From: Terfezia claveryi | Taxonomy: Eukaryota; Ascomycota; Pezizomycetes; Pezizales; Pezizaceae | DNA length: 64,000 nucleotides | Assembly: GCA_015179025.1 (NCBI GenBank) | Contig: WHUX01000057.1 | Coordinates: 241,030 to 305,029 of the forward strand | Reading direction: 5' to 3' | In this document: one piece after another, positions 13,176 to 23,885 of the stretch | Numbering within the stretch: the first letter of the stretch is position 1 | Layout: every line of letters begins with the position of its first letter | Made by a program: the position numbers and the translations under genes | Notes under the pieces: generated by a model | What the model was told of the DNA's origin: nothing | Seen by the model: only the letters and a program-made list of their open reading frames with translations | Database searches by the model: none

Positions 13176-13271
13176 TCAGCAAGAAAAAAGTGGCGTCCAA
13201 ACACACCGCCCAGTGTCCGGATGCGAGAGCTCGCGCATGTGCGTCCTGTGCGTCCTGTGCATCTGGACACT

Positions 13272-13383
13272 AGCTGTGTTGCAACACAATCAGGATGCCC
13301 GGCTGAGTTGCAACACAATCAGGACGTCCGGCTGAGTTGCAATACAATCTGGACACCCGGCTGAGTTGCAATACAATCTGGAC
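13272..13383 (+). repeat. Four-unit 28-30 bp tandem repeat, 5' part of copy A
   Basis: Four units of the type GGCTGAGTTGCAACACAATC followed by AGGACGTCC or a variant. They lie in the unique left part, outside the palindromic arms. Confidence 0.8.
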
Positions 13384-13660
13384 ACCATTGGGGCAACCAA
13401 AGCCGTCCGGACGCTGGTTGGCATATTTCAATCTCTGGATATTAGAGTTCCTTCCCTTGGCATCATCATATTGTTAATGATATAGTTACAATGCACCCAC
13501 TTGTATGTACAATGCTCTAATACCAGCCAGGTGCGTAGCCACTATTGCAACCATTGAATATGCATGCAGCGGAAATATCTATTGTATTCGCTAATAATTA
13601 TATACACAGAAGTATTGAGTAATAGATATATATATTGAACATGCACTCGCTACTTCAATC

Positions 13661-13795
13661 GCTCTAACACTCGCTCTAACACTCGCTCTAATACTCGCTC
13701 TAATACTCGCTCCAATACTCGCTCTAATACTCGCTCCAATACTCGCTCTTATACTCACTCTATTACTCGCTCTAATGCTCGCCATAATGTGCTGG
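13661..13795 (+). repeat. 12-bp tandem array, left arm of copy A
   Basis: About eleven units of CTCGCTCTAATA with few variants. The reverse complement of the same unit forms the right-arm array at 14881-15108. Because 12 is a multiple of three, every frame stays open and gives spurious ORFs. Confidence 0.9.
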
Positions 13796-14096
13796 GATAT
13801 AGAACAAAGGGACAATGCGCGGGGAAGGGAGGTATATATACAGGAAAACCATAGTTGCCAAGGCCGACTACTAGGGCCGACAATTTAGACTTTCTGCAGA
13901 CAATGAGATAAGGGATAACAAGAGAAGTGGGATGATAGTGACCAATGGCGCTCAGCCTCCTTTTGCCCGAGGGTGCCGTACTATTTAATACCTGGCCTGG
14001 TAATAGTCATATTGGGAAATCGTAAGTCATGGTATTGAGATATGTGCGGAGTTCACGCTTTATGATATGTTTCGTAGGAATTCATGCATTCGCGAG

Positions 14097-14566
14097 CATA
14101 TATATATATATGTGCGAGAAACTCGTGCTTTTGGAGACTTATATATATATGTGCGAGGAACTCATGCTTTTGGAGACATATATATATATGTGTGAGAAAC
14201 TCATGCTTTTGGAGACTTATATATATATATGCGAGAAACTCGTGCTTTTGGAGACTTATATATATGATCCCGGAACGGACCAGAACATATATATGTGCGA
14301 GAAACTCGTGCTTTTGGAGACTTATATATATATGTGCGAGAAACTCGTACTTTTGGAGACATATATATATATGTGCGAGAAACTCGTGCTTTTGGAGACA
14401 TATATATATAAGCCCGCGAATGCATGGATTTCTCGCATATATATATATGTCTCCAAAAGCACGAGTTTCTCGTACATATATATATATGTCTCCAAAAGCA
14501 CGAGTTTCTCGTACATATATATATAAGTCTCCAAAAGCACGAGTTTCTCGCACATATATATATATA
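14097..14566 (+). repeat. Central satellite with strand switch, copy A
   Basis: Seven forward units of roughly 37-40 bp (TATATATGTGCGAGAAACTC followed by GTGCTTTTGGAGAC) run to about 14400. Three inverted units (GTCTCCAAAAGCACGAGTTT) follow from about 14445. A short non-repeat insert, GATCCCGGAACGGACCAGAA, lies at 14269-14288. This is the axis of the palindrome. Confidence 0.85.
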
Positions 14567-14880
14567 TGCTCACGAATGCATGAATTCCTATGAAACTTAT
14601 CATAAAGCGTGAACTCCGCACATATCTCAATACCATGACTTATGATTTCCCAATATGACTATTACCAGGCCAGGGATTGAATAGTACGGCACCCTCAGGC
14701 GAAAGGGGGCTGAGCGCCATTGGTCACTGTCATGCCACTTCTCTTGTTATCCCTTATCTCATTGCCTGCGGAAAGTCTAAATTGTCGGCCTTAGCAGTCG
14801 GCCTTGGCAACTATGGTTTTCCTGTATATATACCTCCCTTCCCCGCGCATTTTCCCTTCGTTCTATATCCCAGCATATTA

Positions 14881-15108
14881 TGGCGAGCATTAGAGCGAGT
14901 ACTAGAGTGAGTATGAGAGCGAGTATTAGAGTGAGTATTAGAGCGAGTATTAGAGCAAGTATTGGAGCGAGTATTAGAGCGAGTATTGGAGCTAGTATTA
15001 GAGCGAGTATTATAGCGAGTGTTGAAGCGAGTGTTAGGACGAGTATTGGAGCGAGTATTAGAGCGAGTATTAGAGCAAGTGTTAGAGCAAGTGTTAGGGC
15101 GATTGAAG
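14881..15108 (+). repeat. 12-bp tandem array, right arm of copy A
   Basis: About nineteen units of GAGTATTAGAGC, the inverse of the left-arm unit. The array is about eight units longer than its partner, which accounts for the difference in arm length. Confidence 0.9.
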
Positions 15109-15339
15109 CAGCGAGTGCATGTTCAATATATATATCTATTACTCAATACTTCTGTGTATATAATTATTAGCGAATACAATGGATATTTCAGCTGCGTGCA
15201 TATTCAATGGCTGCAATAGTGGCTACGAACCTGGCTGTCGTACATGCAAGTGGTGAGCGGGTGTGCATTGTAGAAGATAGCGATTGTGGGCTATCCGTTA
15301 GCAACGCCAGCGATATAATCTATAGCGTTGGGGACGAGC

Positions 15340-15510
15340 AGCCCGTTCCATGTTGCGTCCTAGGCGTGGGAGCACATTTGTGTTGTCTTCTAGAAGCAGA
15401 AGCATGCTTGTGTTGCGTCCTGGATGCGGGAACACCTGCCACGGGCGAGTGTTGCGTCCCAGGAGCTGGAGCACAGTGCGTTGCGTCCCAAGCGCGGGCG
15501 CCAGCTGCTA
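15340..15510 (+). repeat. GTTGCGTCC minisatellite, right part of copy A
   Basis: Repeats of roughly 30-50 bp anchored on GTTGCGTCC followed by a GGAGCAC-type segment. The related tract in inverse orientation occurs in copy D (62400-62580) and in copy C (27360-27480). Confidence 0.7.
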
Positions 15511-15578
15511 GTGCGTCCCGACGCAAGAGGAACAAGCTTTGGCGTCCTGATCTTGAGTTTTCGTCCTGTGCGTCCTGT

Positions 15579-15627
15579 GCGTCCTGTGCGTCCGGACGCA
15601 CAGGACGCAAACACGATTTCTTGCTGA
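15579..15627 (+). other. Terminal hairpin and end of copy A
   Basis: A perfect palindrome with stem GCGTCCTGTGCGTCC (15579-15608) is followed by 19 nt ending CTTGCTGA. A hairpin close to a CTRR end is the 3' signal of Helitrons; CTGA fits CTRR. Copy D (inverted, 62273-62321) has the same layout with the same 19-nt spacing. Confidence 0.75.
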
Positions 15628-18600
15628 TGCTAGTAGTGGTTAAAGGTTATAACTATAGATGATTACATGTTATAAGCTTTATATAATACAACTACTAACT
15701 GGAAGTCCTTAGATAGGTAAGTAGAATTCTGAGATTCATAAATTAAGGTAAATAGTAATTATATATACTAAAAACTACTCAAAAATAAGTATATACATTG
15801 GCTTTTCAAATGATATAAAGAAGAATATTTTATAAATATTTAATGTAAATTGGAACTCTCTAAGGAATATTTGTAGGACAATCAGGATCTAGAGCAAGTT
15901 ATATATTCAAAAAGACCTAAATATAAAATTGCAAGTTGTAGTGAGAATCTAATAGAACTAAAGAATAAAAGAGTAAAAGTTAGTAAAATTAATAATCTAT
16001 CTTCATTACTACTCTACTCTATAACTATTTGTATTGACAAAATTAAATTTTAAATTCATAAAGGCTATATATAAAAGACTAGCAAAACTCGTAGACAAAG
16101 GCAAAGGAAAGGCTATATTTAAGGATAGATCCATAGAAAAGACTTAAAGGTCTAAACAAGCACTCTCAGGACCTATAGTAAAGGCTTCTTTATATGCTAG
16201 ATTCTTAGAGTATAATATAGGGTTAGTAGGGACCCCCTTTAGAACTAGGAAAGTAATAAGAAGTACTTCTAAGATATGATATTTAAGAAGAACCAATTTT
16301 ACTATTCCTAAAACTTTTCTATTAAGTTCTCTAAAACAATTTATTAAGCTATCTAATTCTTTATATAAAGCCTTAAGACTAACTAAATAACATGTCCTTT
16401 AAAAATTTCTATCCAATAATGCTACTTTAAAGAAGAAAGTAGAGGAGATTGAGGGGCTATTTGATAATACTACTTATAATATCCTAATTACTAAAGATAA
16501 GAATAATAAGTATAAGGATATTAAGGGTATAGATAATAACTCCAAAGAGTTAGAGGACAACTATAAAGTAGATAGTTAGTATCTGTAATACAGTATAAGT
16601 AGGTATTTTTTTTTTTTTTAAAAGTTTTAGATAGGACTTCAGTTTATTATAAAACTTATTTATATAATTTTTCTCTATATTGGTAGGTTTTTGAGGTTTT
16701 ATTAGGCTGAATATTTTATTATCATTTATATTTAGAGAAGGTTTAGGCCTTTTATATAAGTTTTTTTCTCTTTTATTATTACTTAGTTTTAAATTCAGTA
16801 ATGATTATACTTTTTAGAATTTTTTATATTGTGTAGTTGAAAGTTATAATTAGAATTTCTTGTATTTTATTAATTTAGTTTATATATTATATGTTTCTAG
16901 TTTAGATTATAACAATCTCCTATTATCTCTTCAGCATTTTGGTAAGTATTAGGAGGAGTGATAAATACTTAAAGAGATCTATATATCTATTTACATAATA
17001 AATACAACCAACTAGAGAAACTCTCAATATAAAACTATAAAGATATATAATAGTAAGAAAAGTACCTAAAGCAAAGGAAAAGAAAAAGCAAACTTTTTTA
17101 AGGGAGGTGCTAATAATACTAACTTAAAGAAAGAGAGAACTAAATACTATAGTATAGTATTAGAGAATAAACTTTTAAAGTCTTTTGATAGACTATTAAC
17201 ATCTAATATAGGCTCATAAAAGTCTGTTAGAGATAGTAGTCCAGTAGGTTAATATCTTTTAAATAGATCTATTTATATATTTAATAGATTAGAAGTAGAT
17301 TCTCCTAACCTTTTAGGCTAGAATTAATTTTCTAAAGATAAGAATTGTAATATAGCAATAATAGTACTAATATTGTATTTGTATTTAGTAGATACTTTAA
17401 TAAAGTATTGATAGTTATTTAAGATCTATTAAAGAACTATCAAAGGTATCTATAAATATAAATATAATAAAAATACTACTAAATATATATACCTATTTTC
17501 TATCTGTATAGATATATTAGTAAAAATTCAAATTAGCTAAAAATATTATTTAGTAGAAAAGTCAAGTATCATTATCTCTAGCTATAGCATGCTTATAGTC
17601 TAGTAGTAGATATATAAATTCACCCTTTATATTTTTAATAAACTAACTTCTCTAGAAGTTAATAGGATAATATTTGAAGTAGAGAATAATGAGGATATTT
17701 AAGTACTAAAACTATAAATAAAAGCTTCAAGTCAAAGTATACCTAGAAATTATAGTTTTATATAATTTAAAGAAATTATTAAGATAGTAGTAATAATTGC
17801 AGCTAAGAAAATTGAAGGAGTAAATTTCTTTAAAAATCTATTACTAGATACTAAAGATATAGAATCTATATTAGTAGTAGTATAAAAAGTAGCAAAGCTA
17901 GAGTATGGTATTAATAAAGAGTAGACAAGTAGAATTGATTTATATATAAGTAGTATATCAAATATTATATAATATATACTAATAGTTTAATAATAGCTTC
18001 AAAGTATCTAGTTAAAGATGAGATCATATTTAGTTTATGAAATAAAATATCATATTGCTAGGCTATATAGATTTAATTAAAATTATAGTCTAGAATATAT
18101 TTATAAATATATAAGCTAGTTATTAGATAAGGATAGATTTATATTCTAAAAAGAGAAATGCATCGTATATATATAAAAGATAATTTAAGTATAGTTAGAT
18201 ACTAATAAAGATATTAATATAGACACAAGGAGAGTTAGTAGTTCAGAGTAAGTAAAGCAGTAGACTTTATATATGTGAACTATTTTAATAGTACAATAAA
18301 GTTTAAAAATAAAGATATTAACTTCATAGTCTAAATTAGTAGCATCTTTATATGCCTAATATTTACTACTCTACAGTATGCCCTACAAGTATATAAGATA
18401 GAGATGTTTAAAGATAGAAACTTTTTAACTATAAAAAAGCTAGTAGTATATAAAGAATCTTTAATATCTGATAAGTAATATTAATAATATAATAGTAGAT
18501 TTTAATAGAATGGTAGATCAGTAAAATATTTTGACAACAATAATAGAGTAAATATTATTGAAAATTATTTAGCTAAAGATAGTAAAACTATATTAACTAT

Positions 18601-19638
18601 ATAGTAAGATAATATAATAGTAGCAAGCAGAGGTATATGAAGTGAGGTCTAGAGAACTTATATAATATAGTAAGAAGCTAGCTGTAGATCTTTAAAAGGT
18701 AGAGAAAAAAAGTATAATATCTAGCAGATATTTTGATAAAGGTTTACTGATAAAACTAAATGAATTGGCAATACCTAATAATATTAAGGTAGAATTACCA
18801 ACTATCCTTACTAATAGTAATGTTGAGAATAATAATATTTGAGAGTAGAGTGAGTATAGTGACTTTAATAATATATAGGATAAATTAAATGAGAAATTGA
18901 ATATAGAGGATTCAGATAAGGATAGTAAGGATAAAGAAGATAGTGAGAATAAAGAAGATAACTTGTATAATACTAATAGGCTTAATATTATAGAGATTGC
19001 CAATATATAAATAAAAGAAATTCTAAATAGATAGGTTAGTAGATATTTGTAAAGGTGTCAGCTTTAGATATTTAGTTATTTTAGTATTAGTTTAGTAGTT
19101 TAAGAGAAAGTTTTATTAAAGAGATAAGTTTGCAGGATATATTAGTTTTTGGAGGGCTTGTAGGATATTAGAATTTATTTGTCTTAGTTATATAGTTTAG
19201 AGGTATACAAATTATAGAAATAGAATAAGGAGTCTAATAGAAAAAGGGTTAATCTTATGCAAAAAACTGCTAGGATTAACAAATATATATGAATAATTGG
19301 AGTGTAGAATATAAGGTATAATTAGCCTTGGGTTTCCTTATAATTGTGGATGTCAGGAAGTACCAGAAGGCTTGTAATTGACAAGTTGTACTATATTCAT
19401 AGGTGGCGCTATATCGATGGCTAGTACCAGGAAGCTAATGATTAATGGATCTCTAGAGTTGGTAGATAACCCTTTAGAGTCTATCAGCTGAAGTAAGTTC
19501 ATGAAAGAAAATTGAGTAGATAGAAGATGATGAGTATCTAGGTGAGGACATAAGAGAGACAACTCTAGGGTATGAGTATAATGGATATACCCCCTAAGTA
19601 TAGTCTCTAATAATATAACTTCAGGATATTGAAGTTTA
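15628..19638. other. RIP-degraded AT-rich DNA, no gene recognised
   Basis: Four kilobases of AT-rich sequence between copies A and B. A plus-strand stretch at about 18,690-19,010 reads as a Glu/Asp/Lys/Asn-rich tail of a decayed protein (EDSDKDSKDKEDSENKED), perhaps part of an old gag; the family is not recognisable. At 19,330-19,620 the composition is more balanced, but I identify nothing. Confidence 0.5.
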
Positions 19639-21751
19639 TCAGTAAAAAGAAATATATGTCAGGATGCACTACCAAATATCTAGATATAATTTTACATCCT
19701 ATGCATCCTATCTATCTAGGCACCCTAGGGTATTGCATTACAATCTGGATACAACTAGGGCCCTGTACTGCATAGCAATACCTTCTTGATGCTATTGGAG
19801 CCCTGAAAGCTATCCAGATAGTAGTTGATACAAGCTCAATATCTAGATATAGAGTTCATTACTATCATATTATTAACTTAATTGAGGTTATTAATGCTAT
19901 AGGTTCTATTTCTGGCATTGCTGAACTAGGGCCCTAAATCACTCTCTTCTATAATATATATCTCCTACTAACTTATATCTATGACACTCTATTACTAGCT
20001 AGCTATATAGCTGCTATTACTACCATTGAATATGTATATAGTGGAAATATCCTTTATATTTGCTAATAATTATATACATAGATGTATTGAGCAAGAGATA
20101 TATATATAGAATATACAATCACTGTAATACTTACTCTAATACTCACTCTAATACTACTCTAATACTTACTCTAATACTCACTCCAATACTTGCTCCAATA
20201 CTTACTCTAATACTCACCCTAATACTTGCTCTATTACTCACCCTAATACTTACCCTAATACTTACTCTATTACTTATGCTAATACTTGCAATAATGTACT
20301 GGAATATAGAGTGAAGGAAAAATGCATAGAAAAGGAGGTATATATATAGGAAAACTATAGTTGCTAAAGGCGACTACTAAGGCTGAAATTTAGACTTTCT
20401 GAAGACAATGAGATAAGGGATAACAAGAGAAGTGGTATAACAGTGATCAATGGCACTTAGCCACCTTTTACCCATAAGTACCATACTATTCAATACCTAG
20501 CCTAGTAATAGTTATATTGGGAAATTGTAGTTGTTGTATCAAGATATGTATATAGTTCATACTTTATAATATGTTTTATAGGAATTTATATATTCGCAGA
20601 TATATATATATATATATATACGAGAAACTTGTACTTTTAAAGACATATAGAGAAATACAAATATTCATGTGTATATATATATATATATATGTGAGAAACT
20701 CGTGCTTTTGGAGACATATATATATATATGCTCAAGAATATATATATTTCTCTATATATCTTCAAAAGTATGAGTTTCTTACATATATATATATATATAT
20801 ATATCTGCGAATATATAAATTCCTATGAAATACATCACAAAGTGTGAACTATATACATATCTCGATACAATAACTATGATTTCCTAATATAACTATTACT
20901 AAGCCAGGTATTAAATAGTATGGCACTCATAGGCGAAATAGGGCTAAGCATCATTGATCACTATCATACTACTTCTCTTGTTATCCCTTATCTCATTGTC
21001 TTTAGAAAGTCTAAATTGTTGACCTAAGTAGTTGGCCTTAGCAACTATGGTTTTTCTATATATATACCTCCCTTCCCTGTGTATTTTCGCTTCACTCTAT
21101 ATTCCAGTATATTATAGTAAGCATTAAAGCAAGTAATAGAGTGAGTATGAGAGCAAGTATTAGAGTGAGTATTAAGGTAACTATTAGAGTGAGTATTAGG
21201 GTGAGTATTAGAGAGTAAGTATTAGAGCAAGTATTAGAGGGAGTGTTAGAGTAAGTATTACAGTGATTGTATATTCTATATATATATCTATTGCTCAATA
21301 CTTTTCTATATATAATTATTAGTAAATACACTGGATATTTCTGCTGTGTACATATTCAATAGCTATAATAGAGACTACAGAGCTTGCTGGTGATAGAGCA
21401 TTGTAGATGCAAGCTGTTAGCAAGTATACATTGTAGAAGAGAGTGATTTGGGACCCTGGTTTAGCAACACTAGATATGGAACCTATAGTATTGAAGATGA
21501 GCAGCCCATCTCAGATTGTGTCTAATAAATAGTAGTATACTTCTGTTGCATCTTAGGTATAGGAGCACACTTGTATTGTATCTTGGGCACTGGTATGTAG
21601 AAGTATTGCATTCTGATACTAGTGTGTATAAGTGTTGTATCCCGATGCTAGTATACTAAGTGTTTGGCATTATGATTGTAAGTTCCTATCTCATGTATCC
21701 TGTGTATCAGACGTATAAGAAGACATATAATATAAATATTTTTTTTGCTGA
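19639..21751 (+). mobile_element. Palindromic A|T-inserted element, copy B (RIP-mutated)
   Basis: Starts TCAGTAAAAAG after A (19638) and ends TTTTTTTGCTGA before T (21752). Its left end matches copy C (TATGTCAGGATGCACTACCA) with C-to-T changes. Arms about 20003-20590 and 20816-21390 are inverted copies with decayed 12-bp arrays (left about 20125-20290, right about 21113-21265). The core at 20590-20815 is a shortened satellite. Cytosines are widely replaced by T, so unlike A, C and D this copy has been through RIP and is the oldest of the four. Confidence 0.75.
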
Positions 21752-21755
21752 TATA

Positions 21756-22190
21756 ATGGGTTATTGTTATTATTGCCCTCAGTATTACCTATAATGTAAG
21801 TAATGGGTTATTGTTATTATTGTTTTTATTATTACCTATGATTATAGGTAATAAGTTATCATTACTTTATTTAGCTTCTAAGATAGGGATCTTAGAAAGT
21901 TTATTCCTTCTATTGCACTAATAGAATTATATATATATAGTTTCTATCCCTTATACTATTATTAGATTTCTATATAATATCTTGTATCCTAATATAGACT
22001 TTACCTCTCTCTGTAAAGGTGTACCTCCATATATACCTCCTTGTCTTACTTTGTCTTATAAATAACTCTATAGTATAGCTGCCTCCCTTCAATATATATA
22101 GCAACTACTTCCACATGTTTCATACTTCTTACTCTCTACCTTTCTTGCCTTTTGCCCTTGCCCTTTATTTCAGCTTTCTCCTAGTTATAC
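21756..22190 (-). repeat. Degraded LTR, same family as the solo LTRs at 23886 and 57196
   Basis: In inverse orientation it follows the 3' half of the 23886-24500 LTR: repeated ATTACCTATGATTATAGGTAAT units (the palindromic unit after RIP), then AGCTTCTAAGATAGGGA, the pyrimidine-rich complement of the GGGAGGCAG region, and CCTTTTGCCCTTGCCCTTT. Its ends are not clear. Confidence 0.55.
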
Positions 22191-22196
22191 CTAGAT

Positions 22197-22330
22197 ATAA
22201 GCTAAGCTAGCTTGAGTTCAAAGTCATACAAGCTCGAGCTGGCTTAAGCTCAATATCATACAAGCTTAAACTTTAGCATGAGCCTAATATATATTTGGGC
22301 TACTAAAACCTGAGGATATTTAGGTGTAAG
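22197..22330 (+). repeat. AGCTC-rich motif, possible left subterminal part of the hAT relic
   Basis: Repeated CAAGCTCGAGCTGGCTTAAG-like words. A similar tract lies at 28625-28790, so the two flank the hAT relic. Subterminal function is inferred only. Confidence 0.3.
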
Positions 22331-22476
22331 CGTAAGAGTAAGATAACTAATTATAGCAACTTTTATCCAATTTAATATACTTTTCATTACTTTTTTTTTA
22401 CCTCATAGTATTTGTTAAGCTATAGCTATCTATAATATTATACTCTATACCTATATTATATCCTATACATATAGTA

Positions 22477-23096
22477 GGGGTAGACAATTGTTATTTGCTT
22501 TGATGGTTATGTCAATAACGAAGTGCCTTGGCAAGAGCCTTGGCACCTCTGATTGGTCAAAGGCATTATGAAAATTTTTATGGAATGCTTGATGGTCAAG
22601 GGACAAAAGAGTCCCTTGACGAGCTAATGGAAAAGCCATAACACCCTAAAACCATGCCAAGCTACCTACCCAATACCACAACACTACACAACACTTCAAC
22701 ATCTAATACCATCCAACATCGCAGTACACATCAATAACATCGAAAAAACCAAAAGCCAATCGGGTTCGAAATTGGGTGAAGGAAGATGTAGAACAACTGC
22801 TTCAGCACCTGTATGAGGCGCTCTATAACCCCCCAAATGTTGTTCAACAACACTCTCCACTGAGTGAGTCGTGGCATGTTGATAATTTGAAGCTGAGGGA
22901 GTGATTTCGATGTTTGCTGAGGGAGTGATTTCGATGTTTGCTAAGAGAAGTTGATTTCGATATTACTAAGCAGGAAGTTAACTGAAGATTTAATTGAGTG
23001 CTGGGTAGGGGTGGTCAATTGTTTTTGGGATTTTAGCTCTGCCAAGGCACTTCGTTATTGACATAACCATCAGAGCAAATAACAATTGACTACCCC
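22477..23096 (+). mobile_element. 620-bp TIR element (MITE-like)
   Basis: Terminal inverted repeats of about 60 bp start GGGGTAGACAATTGTTATTT on the left; the right end is the inverse with a few mismatches (CAATTGACTACCCC). The flanks are TAGTA on both sides (22472-22476 and 23097-23101), so the target duplication is TA or the full TAGTA. Inside are a direct duplication of GAGGGAGTGATTTCGATGTT (about 22897-22943) and a short open stretch at 22740-22905 containing NWVKEDVEQLLQHLYEAL, a possible remnant of a parent element's protein. The base content is balanced, unlike the RIP-degraded surroundings, so it inserted later. TA with long TIRs would fit Tc1/mariner; the superfamily is not proven. 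Confidence 0.8.
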
Positions 23097-23101
23097 TAGT
23101 A

Positions 23102-23479
23102 TAAGACTTTATTACTTTACTTACTAGTCTTTATAAAGAACTATAAGATTCTAATATAGTCTTAGATGAGGTATTATAGTACTTTAATAACTATATTTAT
23201 TTTTATAAGCTACTTGTTTGAAAAATAGTAGTAGATAATCTAGATATACCATATAAGATATAGAATATTTATATAAATAATATCTAATATTTATTCTAGG
23301 ATATCATATTATTTACTATATATATTACTATTAGGCTTTATAGAAAATATGTTCAAATTTTACAACTAGTAGTATTTAAGTATAATATTTATAAAAACAT
23401 CATTCTTGACTTCCAATAACATAAGCTATAGAAGATATAAAATTGTATAAGCTGGATTTTACAGGATCTAGTACTATAG
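23102..23479. other. AT-rich DNA without recognisable gene
   Basis: RIP-like sequence between the TIR element and the recognisable start of the hAT relic; probably the N-terminal part of that relic. Confidence 0.4.
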
Positions 23480-23885
23480 TTACAACTATACTATTTATAC
23501 TCACTATAATACAAAAAATAATACAGAGTAGATTATTATAATTCGATACTAAAGTAAGTATTTATTAAACTACTTTTATAAAATATATTCTAAAATATAT
23601 ATTGGTATTCTATAAGTATTTAGCAGCATTTATTATTAGTTCTAATTTACCTTTTATACTTGTTGAAAATTTGAATTTTTAGAGATTACTATAGTATTAT
23701 AATAGTAAAGTTCATATGATTTCAAAGTATACTTTAGTTCAAGATATTCAAAGTTTATATATGAATTATTTTAATATATTTTAAAATGTCTTTAAAACTA
23801 TTATAAAGAGGAAGGAAAAATAAGTTTTGCTTTATATACATAGTCTCCTTGAACTCATATTCCTTTTTTTAATATTACTAGTTAT

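Larger units (their letters stand above)
13176..15627 (+). mobile_element. Palindromic A|T-inserted element, copy A
   Basis: Starts TCAGCAAGAAA after A (13175) and ends TTTCTTGCTGA before T (15628), so the ends form an 11-bp inverted repeat with no direct flanking repeat longer than AT. A perfect 15-bp-stem hairpin (15579-15608) lies 19 nt from the right end. Inside, left arm 13524-14096 and right arm about 14567-15237 are inverted copies; they differ in length by about 98 bp, close to the difference in their 12-bp arrays (about 11 versus 19 units). The core is a satellite of about 38-bp units. The ORFs inside (SIRASIRAS, YIYICARNS and the like) are translated repeats. The GC content is far above the flanks, so the copy has largely escaped RIP. 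The ends suggest a non-autonomous Helitron-like or TIR element. Confidence 0.8.

Noticed and set aside
14097..14566. CRISPR-like pattern of regularly spaced repeats
   Set aside because: The spacers are TA-rich parts of the repeat itself, the units invert at the centre, and the sequence is eukaryotic.
14029..14636. Long overlapping ORFs on both strands (YIYICARNSCFWR, LVLLETYIYMCEK types)
   Set aside because: They are translations of the satellite core of copy A. Unit lengths keep frames open and the same ORFs appear on both strands; the same holds for the ORFs at 25911-26466 and 63166-63748.
14880..15170. ORF reading SIRASIRASIGAS
   Set aside because: Pure product of the 12-bp array GAGTATTAGAGC. 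Equivalent ORFs at 13591, 25505, 26825 and 26876 are the same artefact.
13176..15627. Classical cut-and-paste TIR transposon with an AT target duplication
   Set aside because: Not excluded. CAGC...GCTG ends with AT on both sides fit equally well by sequence alone. I preferred the Helitron-like reading because of the CTRR end and the hairpin at constant spacing.
15207..15662. 151-aa Cys-rich ORF (CCVLGVGAHLCCLLEAEACLCC)
   Set aside because: Made of the GTTGCGTCC minisatellite at the end of copy A. Its inverse gives ORFs on the other strand and in copies C and D.
18692..19003. 103-aa Leu/Ser-rich minus-strand ORF
   Set aside because: Antisense shadow of an Asn/Asp/Glu/Lys-rich plus-strand relic; composition explains it fully.
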